This document shows, piece by piece, positions 7,605 through 15,972 of a DNA stretch of 64,000 nt (its first letter is position 1; every line of letters starts with the position of its first letter). The stretch covers positions 1,984,001 through 2,048,000 of the forward strand of contig CAVWDZ010000001.1 of NCBI GenBank assembly GCA_963753905.1, read 5' to 3'. The translations under genes were made by a program, and so were the position numbers. The notes under the pieces were generated by a model. That model saw only the letters and a list, made by a program, of their open reading frames with translations, was not told where the DNA came from and did no database searches. The stretch comes from Bog-756 sp963753905. GTDB taxonomy: Bacteria; Actinomycetota; Acidimicrobiia; Acidimicrobiales; RAAP-2.

Positions 7605-8963
7605 TCACCGGACAGCGGCCCGATCCGTTCGGTCCCACCCGGAGTGCAGGTCCCGCTGTTGCTCGAGCGGGGACGGAAGCCCGCGGGAGATGTCGTCGGC
7701 GGGAGCGCCCCGCCCGAACGGGCGGTCGACCCGGGAACGCTCCACCCCGAGCCGGGCACGATCGACCACCTCCGGGTGCAGCCGGAGCGACCGTGCCACC
7801 GCCAGGGCCGACCACCGTTGCTCGGCCGGTTCGGCGACGTCGACACCGGCGGGCCGGGCCGACCCTGGCGCCACCGGTCCGGCAGCCTCGGTCAGCGCGG
7901 CGGCCATCCGGTCGACGGCGGGAGCGGGCGCGCCCTGCGGCAGGGCCTCGGTGAGCGCGGCCAACAGGTCGCGCCGGGTCACCAGAGACCGACGCGCGGC
8001 CAGCTCCTCCAGCCCCCGCCCGAGCCGAGCGTGGTCTACACGGGCATCCGGACCGTCCGGCCTCCCCCTGCCCACGACCCGGACCAGTTCGCCCAGGTCG
8101 ATCCCGTGGTCGCGGGCACGCCGACGCCAATCGGCCCGCACTTCGTCGAAGGTCACCATGCCGTCCTTCTCGGGTCGGTCCACGTGGAAGGCGGCCCTCC
8201 CGAGGGACCCCGGGGCCCGGTGGACCTGCTCCTCGATGCCGGCGGCGCGCGTCGAGAAGCGCCGGCACAGCACCGGGTCGACGCCGGACACCTCGGGGCG
8301 ACCCGAAGGACCGGGCACCCAGGCCGCTCCGATCCCGACCGCCAGGGCGTGGCGGAGTACAGAGTGGTAGAGGCCCTCTGCGGCACGGCGGTAGAGGAAC
8401 AGGCGCCTGCTGTCGACCGTCGACCAGAGGCCGTCCACCCCCTGGGCCACGTTGGCCGCAACCAGGTGGGTGTGGAGATGGGGATCGAGGGACCGGCTCG
8501 TGCGGTGCACGAATCCGGCGGCCACCATGCCCGTCGACGCGACGCGCCGCACCCGACCGCCGGTCGTCCGCCGCACACCGAACCCCTCACGTTCGAGGTG
8601 GGCCGCAGCGGCGGACACCGCCTCGTGGTGTGCGGACCCGACCGCGGCGGCGAGCTCACGGGCGCCCAGGAGATGGAGCACGCTGACCGACTTCGGCGCA
8701 CAGAACACCAGATCGAACCCTGCGACTCCCCGCGATGGCGGAACGTGCCGGAGCGGCCTGTCGCCCAACGGGTCGCGTCCCTCGAGCAGGTCACCGAACG
8801 GCGCGGCCGTGACCGGGCCCCGCAGTCCGAGCATGTCGGCGCCGCCGCCAGTCCACAGACCCGGCGACTCCCCGGCCACACCGGTTCCGTCGGCACGACC
8901 CGGCACCAGGTCTCCGACGTAGTACGCGGCCCGCCCGGCTCGCACCACCTGCATCCTCAGCAC
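7605..8963 (-). CDS. TrwC/MobF-type conjugative relaxase (relaxase domain only)
   Basis: Predicted to nick and covalently bind the transferred strand. The N-terminus carries paired tyrosines (AAYY, residues 13-14), FDLVFCAPKSVSVLHLLG is the typical TrwC motif, and DPHLHTHLVAANVAQG (residues 160-175) holds the metal-binding histidine triad. At about 450 residues it lacks the C-terminal SF1 helicase found in most MobF relaxases. The GTG at 8963 is the longest start. The short upstream region to 9034 is AT-rich, with a directly repeated TTTCATG (9017-9023, 9027-9033) and repeated TACCGT. The gene faces the coupling ATPase; together they could be a minimal mobilisation module or the remains of an integrated element. 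Confidence 0.8.
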   Translation of the reverse strand: MLRMQVVRAGRAAYYVGDLVPGRADGTGVAGESPGLWTGGGADMLGLRGPVTAAPFGDLLEGRDPLGDRPLRHVPPSRGVAGFDLVFCAPKSVSVLHLLGARELAAAVGSAHHEAVSAAAAHLEREGFGVRRTTGGRVRRVASTGMVAAGFVHRTSRSLDPHLHTHLVAANVAQGVDGLWSTVDSRRLFLYRRAAEGLYHSVLRHALAVGIGAAWVPGPSGRPEVSGVDPVLCRRFSTRAAGIEEQVHRAPGSLGRAAFHVDRPEKDGMVTFDEVRADWRRRARDHGIDLGELVRVVGRGRPDGPDARVDHARLGRGLEELAARRSLVTRRDLLAALTEALPQGAPAPAVDRMAAALTEAAGPVAPGSARPAGVDVAEPAEQRWSALAVARSLRLHPEVVDRARLGVERSRVDRPFGRGAPADDISRGLPSPLEQQRDLHSGWDRTDRAAVR

Positions 8964-9034
8964 CGGGAACCGGCCACGGGAGCCGCCACGGACGGTTACC
9001 GTACCATTTCCTACCGTTTCATGCTATTTCATGA

Positions 9035-10000
9035 CTATCCGGGGTCCCGGTAGCGGACCAGGATCCGGGACGCAGCCTCCGGAGCCAGGGACCGGAGCTC
9101 TGGTGGATCGACCACCTCGGCGCCCGGACCGAGCCGGAGCAGGAGCCGCTCGAGCCAGGCGTCCCCCCCGACGAAGACCTCCCACAGGCAGCGGCCGTGT
9201 TCCCCACCCACCTGCTCGGCCGAGGGGATGGTCTCCATCAGCCAGGTCATCGATGGCTCGAGGGAGAGGCGGACCGGTCGGCTCTCCGGGCCCGGCACGT
9301 AGGCGTCGAGGTCGGTACCGGGGGCGCTCCCGGTGCCCTCTGCGACGGCAGGGCCCCGGGCGCCGTCGTGTCCGGCAACCGGTTGCGCCGAGCGGATCCG
9401 GTCGACCCGGAACCGCCGGACGTCGCCGGCGGTCGCGCACCAGCCGTCGAGGTACCAGTGGCCCTCTGCGGCGAAGACCCGCTGCGGGGTGACCGTCCGC
9501 TGCGTCACCTGGTCGGCCGAGGCCGAGTAATAGGAGAGATCGATCCGCTCCCCCGAGACGAGCGCGTCGCGGACCGTCCCGAGGAACTCCGGCGAGTCGA
9601 GCTCGACGTCGAGTGCGGCCCCGCCGAGGGCGCGGTCGAGCTTGGCGAGGGCCCGGGACAGCGCCCCGCCCTCGTCGCTCCCGGGGACGGCCAGCAGGGC
9701 GCGGGCGGACGCGGCGAGGGCCAGTCCCTCCCGTGGGCTGAGCCGGCGCGGGCGGGCAAGGGTGGTGCCGAGCCTGGTCGAGACGGTGGTGTCGGTGACC
9801 ACGATCTCGAGCAGCTGGTCCGGCGTATAGGGCGGGACGCCGCAGCACGCGGCCATCTCGAGCTCCGCCACCAGAGCGGCCGGGGCGAGGTCGAATCGCT
9901 CGGCGACCGCGTCGATGGGCGCATCCCCCTCCTGGGCGAGCCAGGCCAGGATGGCCAGCAGCCGGCGCAGCCGGCCGGCCGTGTCGGGTGGGCGGCTCAC
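9035..10000 (-). CDS. pafC: WYL-domain transcriptional regulator PafC
   Basis: Second half of the PafBC heterodimer, which in mycobacteria activates the RecA-independent DNA-damage response. About 321 residues: N-terminal winged helix (RLRRLLAILAWLAQ), a WYL domain around residues 145-215 (RIDLSYYSASADQVTQRTV and GHWYLDGWCATAGDVRRFRV), and a C-terminal WCX region. Starts GTGA within the stop of pafB (four-base overlap), so the two are translationally coupled. The ligand is unknown; single-stranded DNA is the proposed signal in mycobacteria. Confidence 0.85.
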   Translation of the reverse strand: MSRPPDTAGRLRRLLAILAWLAQEGDAPIDAVAERFDLAPAALVAELEMAACCGVPPYTPDQLLEIVVTDTTVSTRLGTTLARPRRLSPREGLALAASARALLAVPGSDEGGALSRALAKLDRALGGAALDVELDSPEFLGTVRDALVSGERIDLSYYSASADQVTQRTVTPQRVFAAEGHWYLDGWCATAGDVRRFRVDRIRSAQPVAGHDGARGPAVAEGTGSAPGTDLDAYVPGPESRPVRLSLEPSMTWLMETIPSAEQVGGEHGRCLWEVFVGGDAWLERLLLRLGPGAEVVDPPELRSLAPEAASRILVRYRDPG

Positions 10001-10959
10001 CGGGTCGCGACCCCGCCCGAGCCGGCCACTGCCTCGAGCCGTGCCACCATCGCCTCACGGATCTCGGGCGGTCGCAGCACCTCCGCATGGTCGAGCAGGT
10101 CGAGGACCCAGGAGAGGAGCGCCTCGGGGTCGGTCACCGCCAGGCGCACCTCGACCGTGCCGTCGTCCCTTCGGTCGACCACCGCATCGGGCCCGAGGGC
10201 CGCGACCACGCGTGACGACTCGGCGGCGTCGACGGCCACGTCGACCTCGACCTCGCGGCCGGCGCCGAACTGCCAGGGGTCGCGGGAGAACGCCCCCTCG
10301 AGGTCGAAATCGTCGGGCACCTGGGCCGTGGCCGGCTCCCCGATCCTCGGCGACCCCTCGATCCGGTCGACCCGGAAGGTACGGGCCTCGCCCCGGGCAC
10401 GGTCCCACCCCACCGCATACCAACGGCCGCCGCGGAACCGGATCCCGGCCACGTCGACCGAGCGCGGCGTGCCCCGGTAGTCGAAGGACACCACGGCCCG
10501 CCTGCGGACCGCTTCGAACAGGATCGGCAGCCCAGGGAGGCCGTCGAAGGAGGGGAGGTCGACCAGGGGAACCGGACCGCCGTGCCGCGGCCACTCGCCG
10601 CCCATTCCCAGCTTCGAGAGGGCTTCCCTCCCGATAGGCTCGCCCAGGTGGACGCCGGCAACCGCCAGGTCGAGCGCCGCCTGCTCCTCGGGCTCCAGGT
10701 GCAGGTCGGGAAGGTAGTAGGCGTCGGGGTCGACACGGTAGCCGAGCTGGTCCTCGCCGCCGATGGATTCGATCAGGACCGGCACCCCCTCGTCGCGCAG
10801 GAGGCGCTTGTCGCGCTCGAAGGCCTGCCGGCGGGCCGCGTGACCGTCCGGGTAGCCGGGCACGCGGTCCGCGATCTCGCGCAGGCTGAGCGGGCGGGGC
10901 GTGTCCAGCAGCACCAGCAGCAGGTCGGTGACCCGTTCGAGTCGGTCGGGTTGTGCCAT
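9997..10959 (-). CDS. pafB: WYL-domain transcriptional regulator PafB
   Basis: First gene of the pafBC pair. About 320 residues: HTH (RLERVTDLLLVLLDTPRPL, then SLREIADRVPGYP), followed by AFERDKRLLRDEGVPV and a WYL domain (AVVSFDYRGTPRSVDVAGI, GRWYAVGWDRARGEARTFR). The ATG at 10959 is chosen because it gives the typical PafB beginning and has a -10 box (TAGATT) seven bases upstream; the open frame runs further upstream but with shadow-like composition. In many actinobacteria pafBC lies near proteasome and tatA genes; here the divergent neighbour is a CtaG-like membrane gene instead. Confidence 0.87.
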   Translation of the reverse strand: MAQPDRLERVTDLLLVLLDTPRPLSLREIADRVPGYPDGHAARRQAFERDKRLLRDEGVPVLIESIGGEDQLGYRVDPDAYYLPDLHLEPEEQAALDLAVAGVHLGEPIGREALSKLGMGGEWPRHGGPVPLVDLPSFDGLPGLPILFEAVRRRAVVSFDYRGTPRSVDVAGIRFRGGRWYAVGWDRARGEARTFRVDRIEGSPRIGEPATAQVPDDFDLEGAFSRDPWQFGAGREVEVDVAVDAAESSRVVAALGPDAVVDRRDDGTVEVRLAVTDPEALLSWVLDLLDHAEVLRPPEIREAMVARLEAVAGSGGVATR

Positions 10960-10966
10960 CCACGCC

Positions 10967-10972
10967 AATCTA
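10967..10972 (-). promoter_or_regulatory. -10 box of leaderless pafB promoter
   Basis: TAGATT on the minus strand ends seven bases before the pafB ATG, consistent with a leaderless transcript. Confidence 0.5.
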
Positions 10973-10997
10973 GGACCCGCGGGAACGGGATCCGGCC

Positions 10998-11972
10998 GTG
11001 ACCGGGACCGATCCGCTGGCCTGGCAGCCCCACGCGGCGCTCTGGGCCGTGCTTGCGGTGCTGAGTGCGGCAGTGGTGCTCGGCCACCGGCGACTGCAGC
11101 GCGGCGACGGCGGGAGTGAGGTCTGGCCGCGGGCGGACATGCTCCGCTTCGCCGGGGCGGTGGCGGTGACCGGGATCGCGCTCGGGTGGCCACTCGGCGA
11201 CCTCGCCGCCCACTGGTCGCTCTCGGCACTGGTCCTCCAGCGGGTCCTGCTGGTGCTCGCGGTGGCCCCGCTCCTGCTCCGGGGCCTCCCCTACGACCTC
11301 CTCCGGTGGCTGACCAGGCCGGCGCCGGTCGACGCGACCCTCACCGGCCTCGCACGACCGCCGGTCGCGGTCGCCTTCGTGACGGTGGTCCTGGTGGGCA
11401 CGATGGTCCCTGCGGCGGTGGCGCTCCAGGCGAGCTCAGCCGTCGGTCGCGGCCTGCTGGCCGCAGCGGTGATCGTGGCCGGCCTGGTGCTGTGGATCCC
11501 GGTGCTCGGCCGGGTCCCCGGCATCCGGCGCCCACGACCGGTGGTGCGGTTCGCCTACCTGGTGGCCCAGGCGGTCATCCCGGGCTTCTTGTCCTTCCTC
11601 TATATCCTCTCGACCCGGCCGCTCTACCCGGCCTTCGCCCACTCGGCGGCGGCGATCGGCCTGCGGCCGCTCAACGACCAGCAGGTGGCCGGCTTCCTCT
11701 CCAAGCTCTCGATGCTCCTGGTGCTGCTCTCGGTCGGCGCGGTGGTGCTCGCCCGGGCCCCGGACACCGACGACGAGTTCGGTCCCGAGGACCCGCTGGT
11801 CTGGGCCGACGTCGAGCGGCAGTTCGAGCGGGTCGATCGGAGGGCGGGACGGCGGAGCGACCCGGTCCCGCCGGCGCAGCCTCCGGCAGTCGACCGCCCG
11901 GCGCCGCCGGCGCCGCCGGACCGGGGGGAGTCCGAACGAGAACGGCCGGACAGCGGTCCGACAGCCACGTAG
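10998..11972 (+). CDS. CtaG-like (caa3-type) cytochrome c oxidase assembly membrane protein
   Basis: Polytopic membrane protein of about 324 residues. Transmembrane stretches include AALWAVLAVLSAAVVLGH, FAGAVAVTGIALGWPLG, LVLQRVLLVLAVAPLLLRG and PPVAVAFVTVVLVGTMVP. The pattern AAHWSLSALVLQRVLL corresponds to the AHxxLSxHMxQH region of caa3_CtaG proteins, although one histidine is missing, and the loop GLRPLNDQQVAGFL matches the DQQ(L/V)AG motif of this family. The C-terminal 60 residues are charged and proline-rich. Family role: copper delivery or assembly of terminal oxidase. Divergent from pafBC with only 38 bases between starts. Confidence 0.75.
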   Translation: MTGTDPLAWQPHAALWAVLAVLSAAVVLGHRRLQRGDGGSEVWPRADMLRFAGAVAVTGIALGWPLGDLAAHWSLSALVLQRVLLVLAVAPLLLRGLPYDLLRWLTRPAPVDATLTGLARPPVAVAFVTVVLVGTMVPAAVALQASSAVGRGLLAAAVIVAGLVLWIPVLGRVPGIRRPRPVVRFAYLVAQAVIPGFLSFLYILSTRPLYPAFAHSAAAIGLRPLNDQQVAGFLSKLSMLLVLLSVGAVVLARAPDTDDEFGPEDPLVWADVERQFERVDRRAGRRSDPVPPAQPPAVDRPAPPAPPDRGESERERPDSGPTAT

Positions 11973-12012
11973 TGCTGCGTCTGCGATCACCGCGTGGCCG
12001 CGTCCGGCTCCG

Positions 12013-12018
12013 TACCAT
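12013..12018 (+). promoter_or_regulatory. -10 box of leaderless carboxyltransferase promoter
   Basis: TACCAT ends six bases before the ATG at 12025, the same TAnnnT-N6 geometry as at cofC and the cyclase. Confidence 0.55.
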
Positions 12019-12024
12019 GGGCCG

Positions 12025-13380
12025 ATGATCCTCGACGCCCCCGAAGCGCCGGTCATCCGCCGGCTGGTCAAAGGGAGCCTCCGCGCCGGCGTCGAAGACC
12101 TCGGGGGACGGCCGGCCATGGTGGTGCGGTCGGTCTCGACCATCCGGCGCGGTGCGCTCTCGATGGAGGACGGGGAGACCTTGCGGGCGGCGGCGGGGTC
12201 GGCTCGCTCGCTGCAGATCCCGATCGTGGTGGTCCTGGCGTCGAGCGGGGCCGACGTCCTGGAGGGTGTGGCCTCCCTGCACGGGTGGGGGCGGGCCGCC
12301 CGGTCGCTTGCCGAGTGTTCCGGGGTGGTGCCGGTGGTGATGGTGGTGACCGGGCCTGCGCTCTCCGGACCTGCCCTGCTGCTCGGGCTTGCCGACCTGG
12401 TGGTCATGACCGTCGACGCCTTCGCCTTCGTCTCGGGCCCGGCCATGGTCGAGGACTTCACCGGCATCCGCATCGGCGTCCACCAGCTCGGCGGGACGGC
12501 GATGCACGCCCGCTCGAGCGGCCTGTGCGCGATGGAGGCGGCCTCCACGGAAGACGCGCTCGACCACGTCGCCCATCTGCTCGGTCTCCTGCCCGCCCAC
12601 ACCGACGAGCTCCCGCCGGTGGGACCCCACGCCTCGGGTTCCGGAGCGGACGAGGAGCTGCGCACTGTCATCCCCGACCGGGCGACGAGCTCCTACGACG
12701 TCCGGCGGGTGGCGGCCGCCCTCGCCGACGATGGGGGGATCACCGAGCTCTGGACCCGGTGGTCACCGCAGCTGGTCACCGCACTGGGCCGGATCGGCGG
12801 GCGGACGGTCGGGTTCGTGGCAAACCAACCCCAGGCGCTGGCCGGCACCCTCGACATCGCCGCGTCGCAGAAGGGCGCCCGTTTCGTGCGGTTGTGCGAC
12901 ACTTTCAACGTCCCGCTGGTCACCCTCGTCGACACCCCCGGGTTCCTGCCAGGCAAGGACCTCGAGTGGCGGGGCATGATCCGGCACGGCGCCGAGCTCG
13001 CCTTCGCCTACGCCGAGGCAACCGTCCCCCGGGTCTGCGTGATCCTGCGCAAGGCCTTCGGCGGTGCCTACATCGTCATGGACTCGAAGGGGATGGGCAA
13101 CGATGTCTGCTTCGCCTGGCCGGGCGCCGAGATCGCGGTGATGGGGGCGGTGGGCGCGGTCCAGATCCTCCACCGGGGTGCGGGGGCCGACGAGCGCGAC
13201 GCTCTGCAGGCGGCCTACACCGAACGGTTCCTCACCCCCTGGCAGGCCGCCGAGCGCGGGTTCGTCGACGCGGTGATCGATCCCGCCGACACCCGGGAGG
13301 TGGTCTCAGAGACGTTGGCGGTGCTCGAGACCTCGAGGGAGCGGCTGCCGGGCCGCAAGCACACGGTGGGGCCGCTGTAG
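12025..13380 (+). CDS. Acyl-CoA carboxylase carboxyltransferase-type protein
   Basis: Biotin-dependent carboxyltransferase fold (crotonase superfamily) of about 451 residues, shorter than the usual 510-540. The C-terminal half has family motifs: TVGFVANQPQALAGTLDI, ASQKGARFVRLCDTFNVPL, LVDTPGFLPGKDLEWRGMI, and RKAFGGAYIVMDSKGMGND ending FAWPGAEIAVMGAVGAVQI. The N-terminal half is shorter and more divergent than in true propionyl- or acetyl-CoA carboxylase beta chains (for example, glycine-rich GARI/EGA motifs are not obvious). Likely joins CO2 from carboxybiotin to an acyl-CoA, with partners elsewhere. Its last 75 bases overlap the end of the convergent membrane gene. Confidence 0.82.
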   Translation: MILDAPEAPVIRRLVKGSLRAGVEDLGGRPAMVVRSVSTIRRGALSMEDGETLRAAAGSARSLQIPIVVVLASSGADVLEGVASLHGWGRAARSLAECSGVVPVVMVVTGPALSGPALLLGLADLVVMTVDAFAFVSGPAMVEDFTGIRIGVHQLGGTAMHARSSGLCAMEAASTEDALDHVAHLLGLLPAHTDELPPVGPHASGSGADEELRTVIPDRATSSYDVRRVAAALADDGGITELWTRWSPQLVTALGRIGGRTVGFVANQPQALAGTLDIAASQKGARFVRLCDTFNVPLVTLVDTPGFLPGKDLEWRGMIRHGAELAFAYAEATVPRVCVILRKAFGGAYIVMDSKGMGNDVCFAWPGAEIAVMGAVGAVQILHRGAGADERDALQAAYTERFLTPWQAAERGFVDAVIDPADTREVVSETLAVLETSRERLPGRKHTVGPL

Positions 13381-14718
13381 GGGTCCGGAGTCCTCTTGCT
13401 CACCGATCGATCGCTGCGAGACCGATCTGCAGGCCTGGCCGAAGATGCCGACGTCGGCGCGGCCGGGCCATGCACAGGCCAATCCGATGGCCAGGAAGGC
13501 CACCATCGGGAGCCAGTATCCCCACTCCGAGAAGCGGTGGAAGGCGAACACTGTCGCGACGACGGCGATGACCCAAGCCCCGACCAACCGCTTCCAGCTC
13601 ACACAGGTGGCGGCCGTCAGGACGATCAGCGCCAACGGAGGCCCCAGATAGAAGGGATTCATCACTGATTCGAAGAAGCACCTGAGGCTGAGGGCCAACG
13701 CGCACAGCCAGAGAAGGCCGAGTTTCGAGGGGGGCCTTCGATAGGCCATATACCCGACCAGGATGGCTACGAAGACCGCAATCATCCGCACGGGTCCGGC
13801 GCCGACCGTGGTCCGTGACAGCGTGGGCGACAATACGATCCAGGGTGTCGCATGATCGAGGTATCTGGCGTTCGCTTGATGGAGTAGGACCGCTGAGGTC
13901 TGGTGCCACTGCGTCACAAGCGGAGCGCTGAGGAGCACGACCGAGGGGAGGGCTCCGTAGAGGCATAGGCGGAGGCGATGGCGGGTCGGTGTCCGCACGA
14001 ATGCCAACGGGAACATGAGGATGACCAGCGGCTGGGTCGCGAGGGCTGCCCCCCACAGCCATCCCGACAGTGACCATCGACCGCGGAACATGGCCAGGAG
14101 TGCGTACAACGAGAAGGTCAGGGCCAACAGGTCCTCGGGGTGGCCCCACATGGTCACGACCTGGAAGATGACGACCGCTTCCATGACACTGAGCACGATC
14201 CGGCGAGGCCCATTCACCCCGAGCTCCTCGGCCATGGCGTCGAATGCCATCAGGCACGTCGAGCCCAACAACAGAATGGCCGGTCCGAGCAGCAACCACG
14301 AGGTGGGCTGGCTGTTGAAGATGGGGGCGTGGGATTCACCCATCCCGAGCGCCCCGCTGATCATGGCCACGGGCGCCAAGAGGACCGCGATCCCGGGGAA
14401 CGTGACCAGTTGGGTGTCGACCCCATAGACGCCGCCGATGTTGCCCCAACCCACCCAATGAGCGGCGCGGAATGTGGACCAGATGTCTCCGGGGACTACC
14501 CAGTCATGCGAATGATGGACGACTGGACTCCACCACAGCGAATAGACCATGGAGACCATGATGAAGGCCACCATCACCGCCAACGGCCAACGCCGTCGTT
14601 TGAGATGGTCGACCAGCCAGGAGGCTCGGGTCACCCGGTCGGCAGGTTCTCCCGTGTCTGACGAGACCCGGTCCGAAATCGCGCCGAGCTGACGGTCGAT
14701 GACACCGGCCATCTTCAT
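13306..14718 (-). CDS. Polytopic membrane protein, GT-C/GT87-like glycosyltransferase
   Basis: About 470 residues with 10 or more hydrophobic segments (for example LAVMVAFIMVSMVYSLWW, LLLGPAILLLGSTCLMAF, MIAVFVAILVGYMAYR). The first loop holds HHSHDWVVPGDIWSTFRAA, and acidic/aromatic loops such as MWGHPEDLLALTFSLYALL resemble polyprenol-phosphate-dependent GT-C and GT87 mannosyl- or arabinosyltransferases. The precise family and substrate are not recognised. It follows the pilA gene on the same strand after a strong hairpin, and so might decorate surface structures. The C-terminal 25 residues are coded antisense to the end of the carboxyltransferase gene. The start is uncertain; ATG 14718 or 14712 are possible. 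Confidence 0.6.
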   Translation of the reverse strand: MKMAGVIDRQLGAISDRVSSDTGEPADRVTRASWLVDHLKRRRWPLAVMVAFIMVSMVYSLWWSPVVHHSHDWVVPGDIWSTFRAAHWVGWGNIGGVYGVDTQLVTFPGIAVLLAPVAMISGALGMGESHAPIFNSQPTSWLLLGPAILLLGSTCLMAFDAMAEELGVNGPRRIVLSVMEAVVIFQVVTMWGHPEDLLALTFSLYALLAMFRGRWSLSGWLWGAALATQPLVILMFPLAFVRTPTRHRLRLCLYGALPSVVLLSAPLVTQWHQTSAVLLHQANARYLDHATPWIVLSPTLSRTTVGAGPVRMIAVFVAILVGYMAYRRPPSKLGLLWLCALALSLRCFFESVMNPFYLGPPLALIVLTAATCVSWKRLVGAWVIAVVATVFAFHRFSEWGYWLPMVAFLAIGLACAWPGRADVGIFGQACRSVSQRSIGEQEDSGPLQRPHRVLAARQPLPRGLEHRQRL

Positions 14719-14904
14719 CTGGATGACCGAGTGCCCAACTGCACCTTGATCGAATTCATTTCACCGACGGGTGGATGGGAGACAACCCCCACGTCAGGGG
14801 AGGCTGTCGAGTGGGACACGTTCACCCTCATACCATCGTGATGACATGGCCTCGCCTTGAGCACCGGAGTTCCCACTGCGAGCCCTCGACCTGGGCCGGA
14901 CATG

Positions 14905-14937
14905 GAGAGTGCCCCCTCCAAAGGAGGGGGCACTCTC
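14905..14937 (-). terminator. Very strong hairpin after pilA
   Basis: A perfect 15-bp inverted repeat (GAGAGTGCCCCCTCC, loop AAA, and its complement), 52 bases past the pilA stop and before the membrane glycosyltransferase gene. No U-tract follows on either strand. Probably a terminator or an mRNA 3'-end stabiliser that lets pilin be expressed above its neighbours. The rest of 14719-14989 holds nothing recognisable. Confidence 0.7.
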
Positions 14938-14989
14938 ATCACTAGAAGTCGGAGGGTCGGCCTGGCCGGCTATCCGACGGTCTGCCTGC

Positions 14990-15676
14990 CTATGGAATGC
15001 TCGGGAAGGCCGTCGTGGACCACTCGTACGACGCGCCAGCTTTCACAACCGGCTGGGCGGAAGCGCAGGCTGCCGACAACGTAGCCGTGGCGATGGCGGT
15101 TCCGTTTCCCTTGATTTCGGCATAGGTCGGGCCGAGCGTGCCATCCGCGAACGCAACATTGGCGTCGGCTCCGGCTGGGCCCAGGACGGTGTTGGCTGCC
15201 ACAACCGGCCCCTGCGCAGCGGCAAACGGAGCGACCGCAGCAGTCGTCGATGGGGTGTCCACGACAATCCAGCAGTTGTGGGTCTGCTGCGAGTAGTCAG
15301 TCATGACCAGAGCAGCGAAATCCGCGGTTGCAAACACCGAGATATGGTTCTGATCGCTCGATGCAGCGGCCTGGAATGTGAGGGACGGTTCAGCTGATTG
15401 CAACCCGGCAGTCAGGGTAATCAGCGGCGGATACGCCTGGCTGTTCTGCTGGTACTGAGCCTTCGCATTCAAGAGGGCGGTGTTCAGGTTGGACTGTGCG
15501 GCCCGGTCGTTTGCCGACTTCGTCACACCGAGGAAGGTCGGGATGGCGATGGCGAGCAGAATGGCCAGGATGAGCAGAACGACCATGAGTTCGATGAGGG
15601 TGAAGCCAGCGTCCTCGCCGGTCTCGCCCGCAGCGCTACGTCTGTCGTTCAGATGTCGGATTGCGGATGAAAACAT
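14990..15676 (-). CDS. pilA: Type IV major pilin-like prepilin
   Basis: Pilus subunit of about 228 residues. After a 24-residue charged leader comes the class III signal motif AG|FTLIELMVVLLILAIL, with the conserved Glu at +5, then ALLNAKAQYQQNSQAY and a Gly/Ala/Thr-rich C-terminal domain with two well-spaced cysteines (HNCW and SAAC) that may form the pilin disulfide loop. The ATG at 15676 is chosen over an upstream in-frame start because AGGAGG lies six bases before it. The leader is much longer than the classic 6-7 residues of type IVa pilins. It is the last gene of the pilB-pilT-pilC block. Confidence 0.9.
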   Translation of the reverse strand: MFSSAIRHLNDRRSAAGETGEDAGFTLIELMVVLLILAILLAIAIPTFLGVTKSANDRAAQSNLNTALLNAKAQYQQNSQAYPPLITLTAGLQSAEPSLTFQAAASSDQNHISVFATADFAALVMTDYSQQTHNCWIVVDTPSTTAAVAPFAAAQGPVVAANTVLGPAGADANVAFADGTLGPTYAEIKGNGTAIATATLSAACASAQPVVKAGASYEWSTTAFPSIP

Positions 15677-15972
15677 GTGTTGCCTCCTGGTGAGTATGTG
15701 CTGCAATTTGATGAACACCATGATTGGTGTCCCATCCAGGTATCGGACCAGCTGATCCGTACCTTGAGAAATAGGGCTGAAGAATTTTCGGTACGGTCAG
15801 CGTCCCCTTCCGCGCCGGTGTTCGCCATCTCGGACCACCGTGCCCCGCTCCATGACAAACGGAGTTCACGCTCACAGCGGTACGGTCCGGTTGCGATTTC
15901 TACTCCGGCTACCTGGGCGCGCAGATCAGAACTCCCGGCACTCTTGCCGCGAACAGCGCTGCTGGGAGTGAA
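15677..15972 (-). other. pilA leader region with hairpin
   Basis: 296 non-coding bases between pilC and pilA, AT-richer than the genes. A hairpin of eight pairs with a four-base loop (15713-15732, arms GGACACCA and TGGTGTTC, one G-T pair) lies 37 bases upstream of the pilA start. Presumably holds a separate pilA promoter; no convincing -35/-10 pair was identified. Confidence 0.4.

Noticed and set aside
6080..7846. 588-codon minus-strand frame opposite the coupling ATPase
   Set aside because: Lacks any family motif and overlaps the whole TraG-like gene, whose Walker motifs are clear. Antisense shadow.
13306..13380. Pseudogene or frameshift at the end of the membrane glycosyltransferase because its tail overlaps the carboxyltransferase gene
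   Set aside because: Both frames are intact; a 75-base convergent overlap is plausible, although the last 25 residues of the membrane protein may not be functional.
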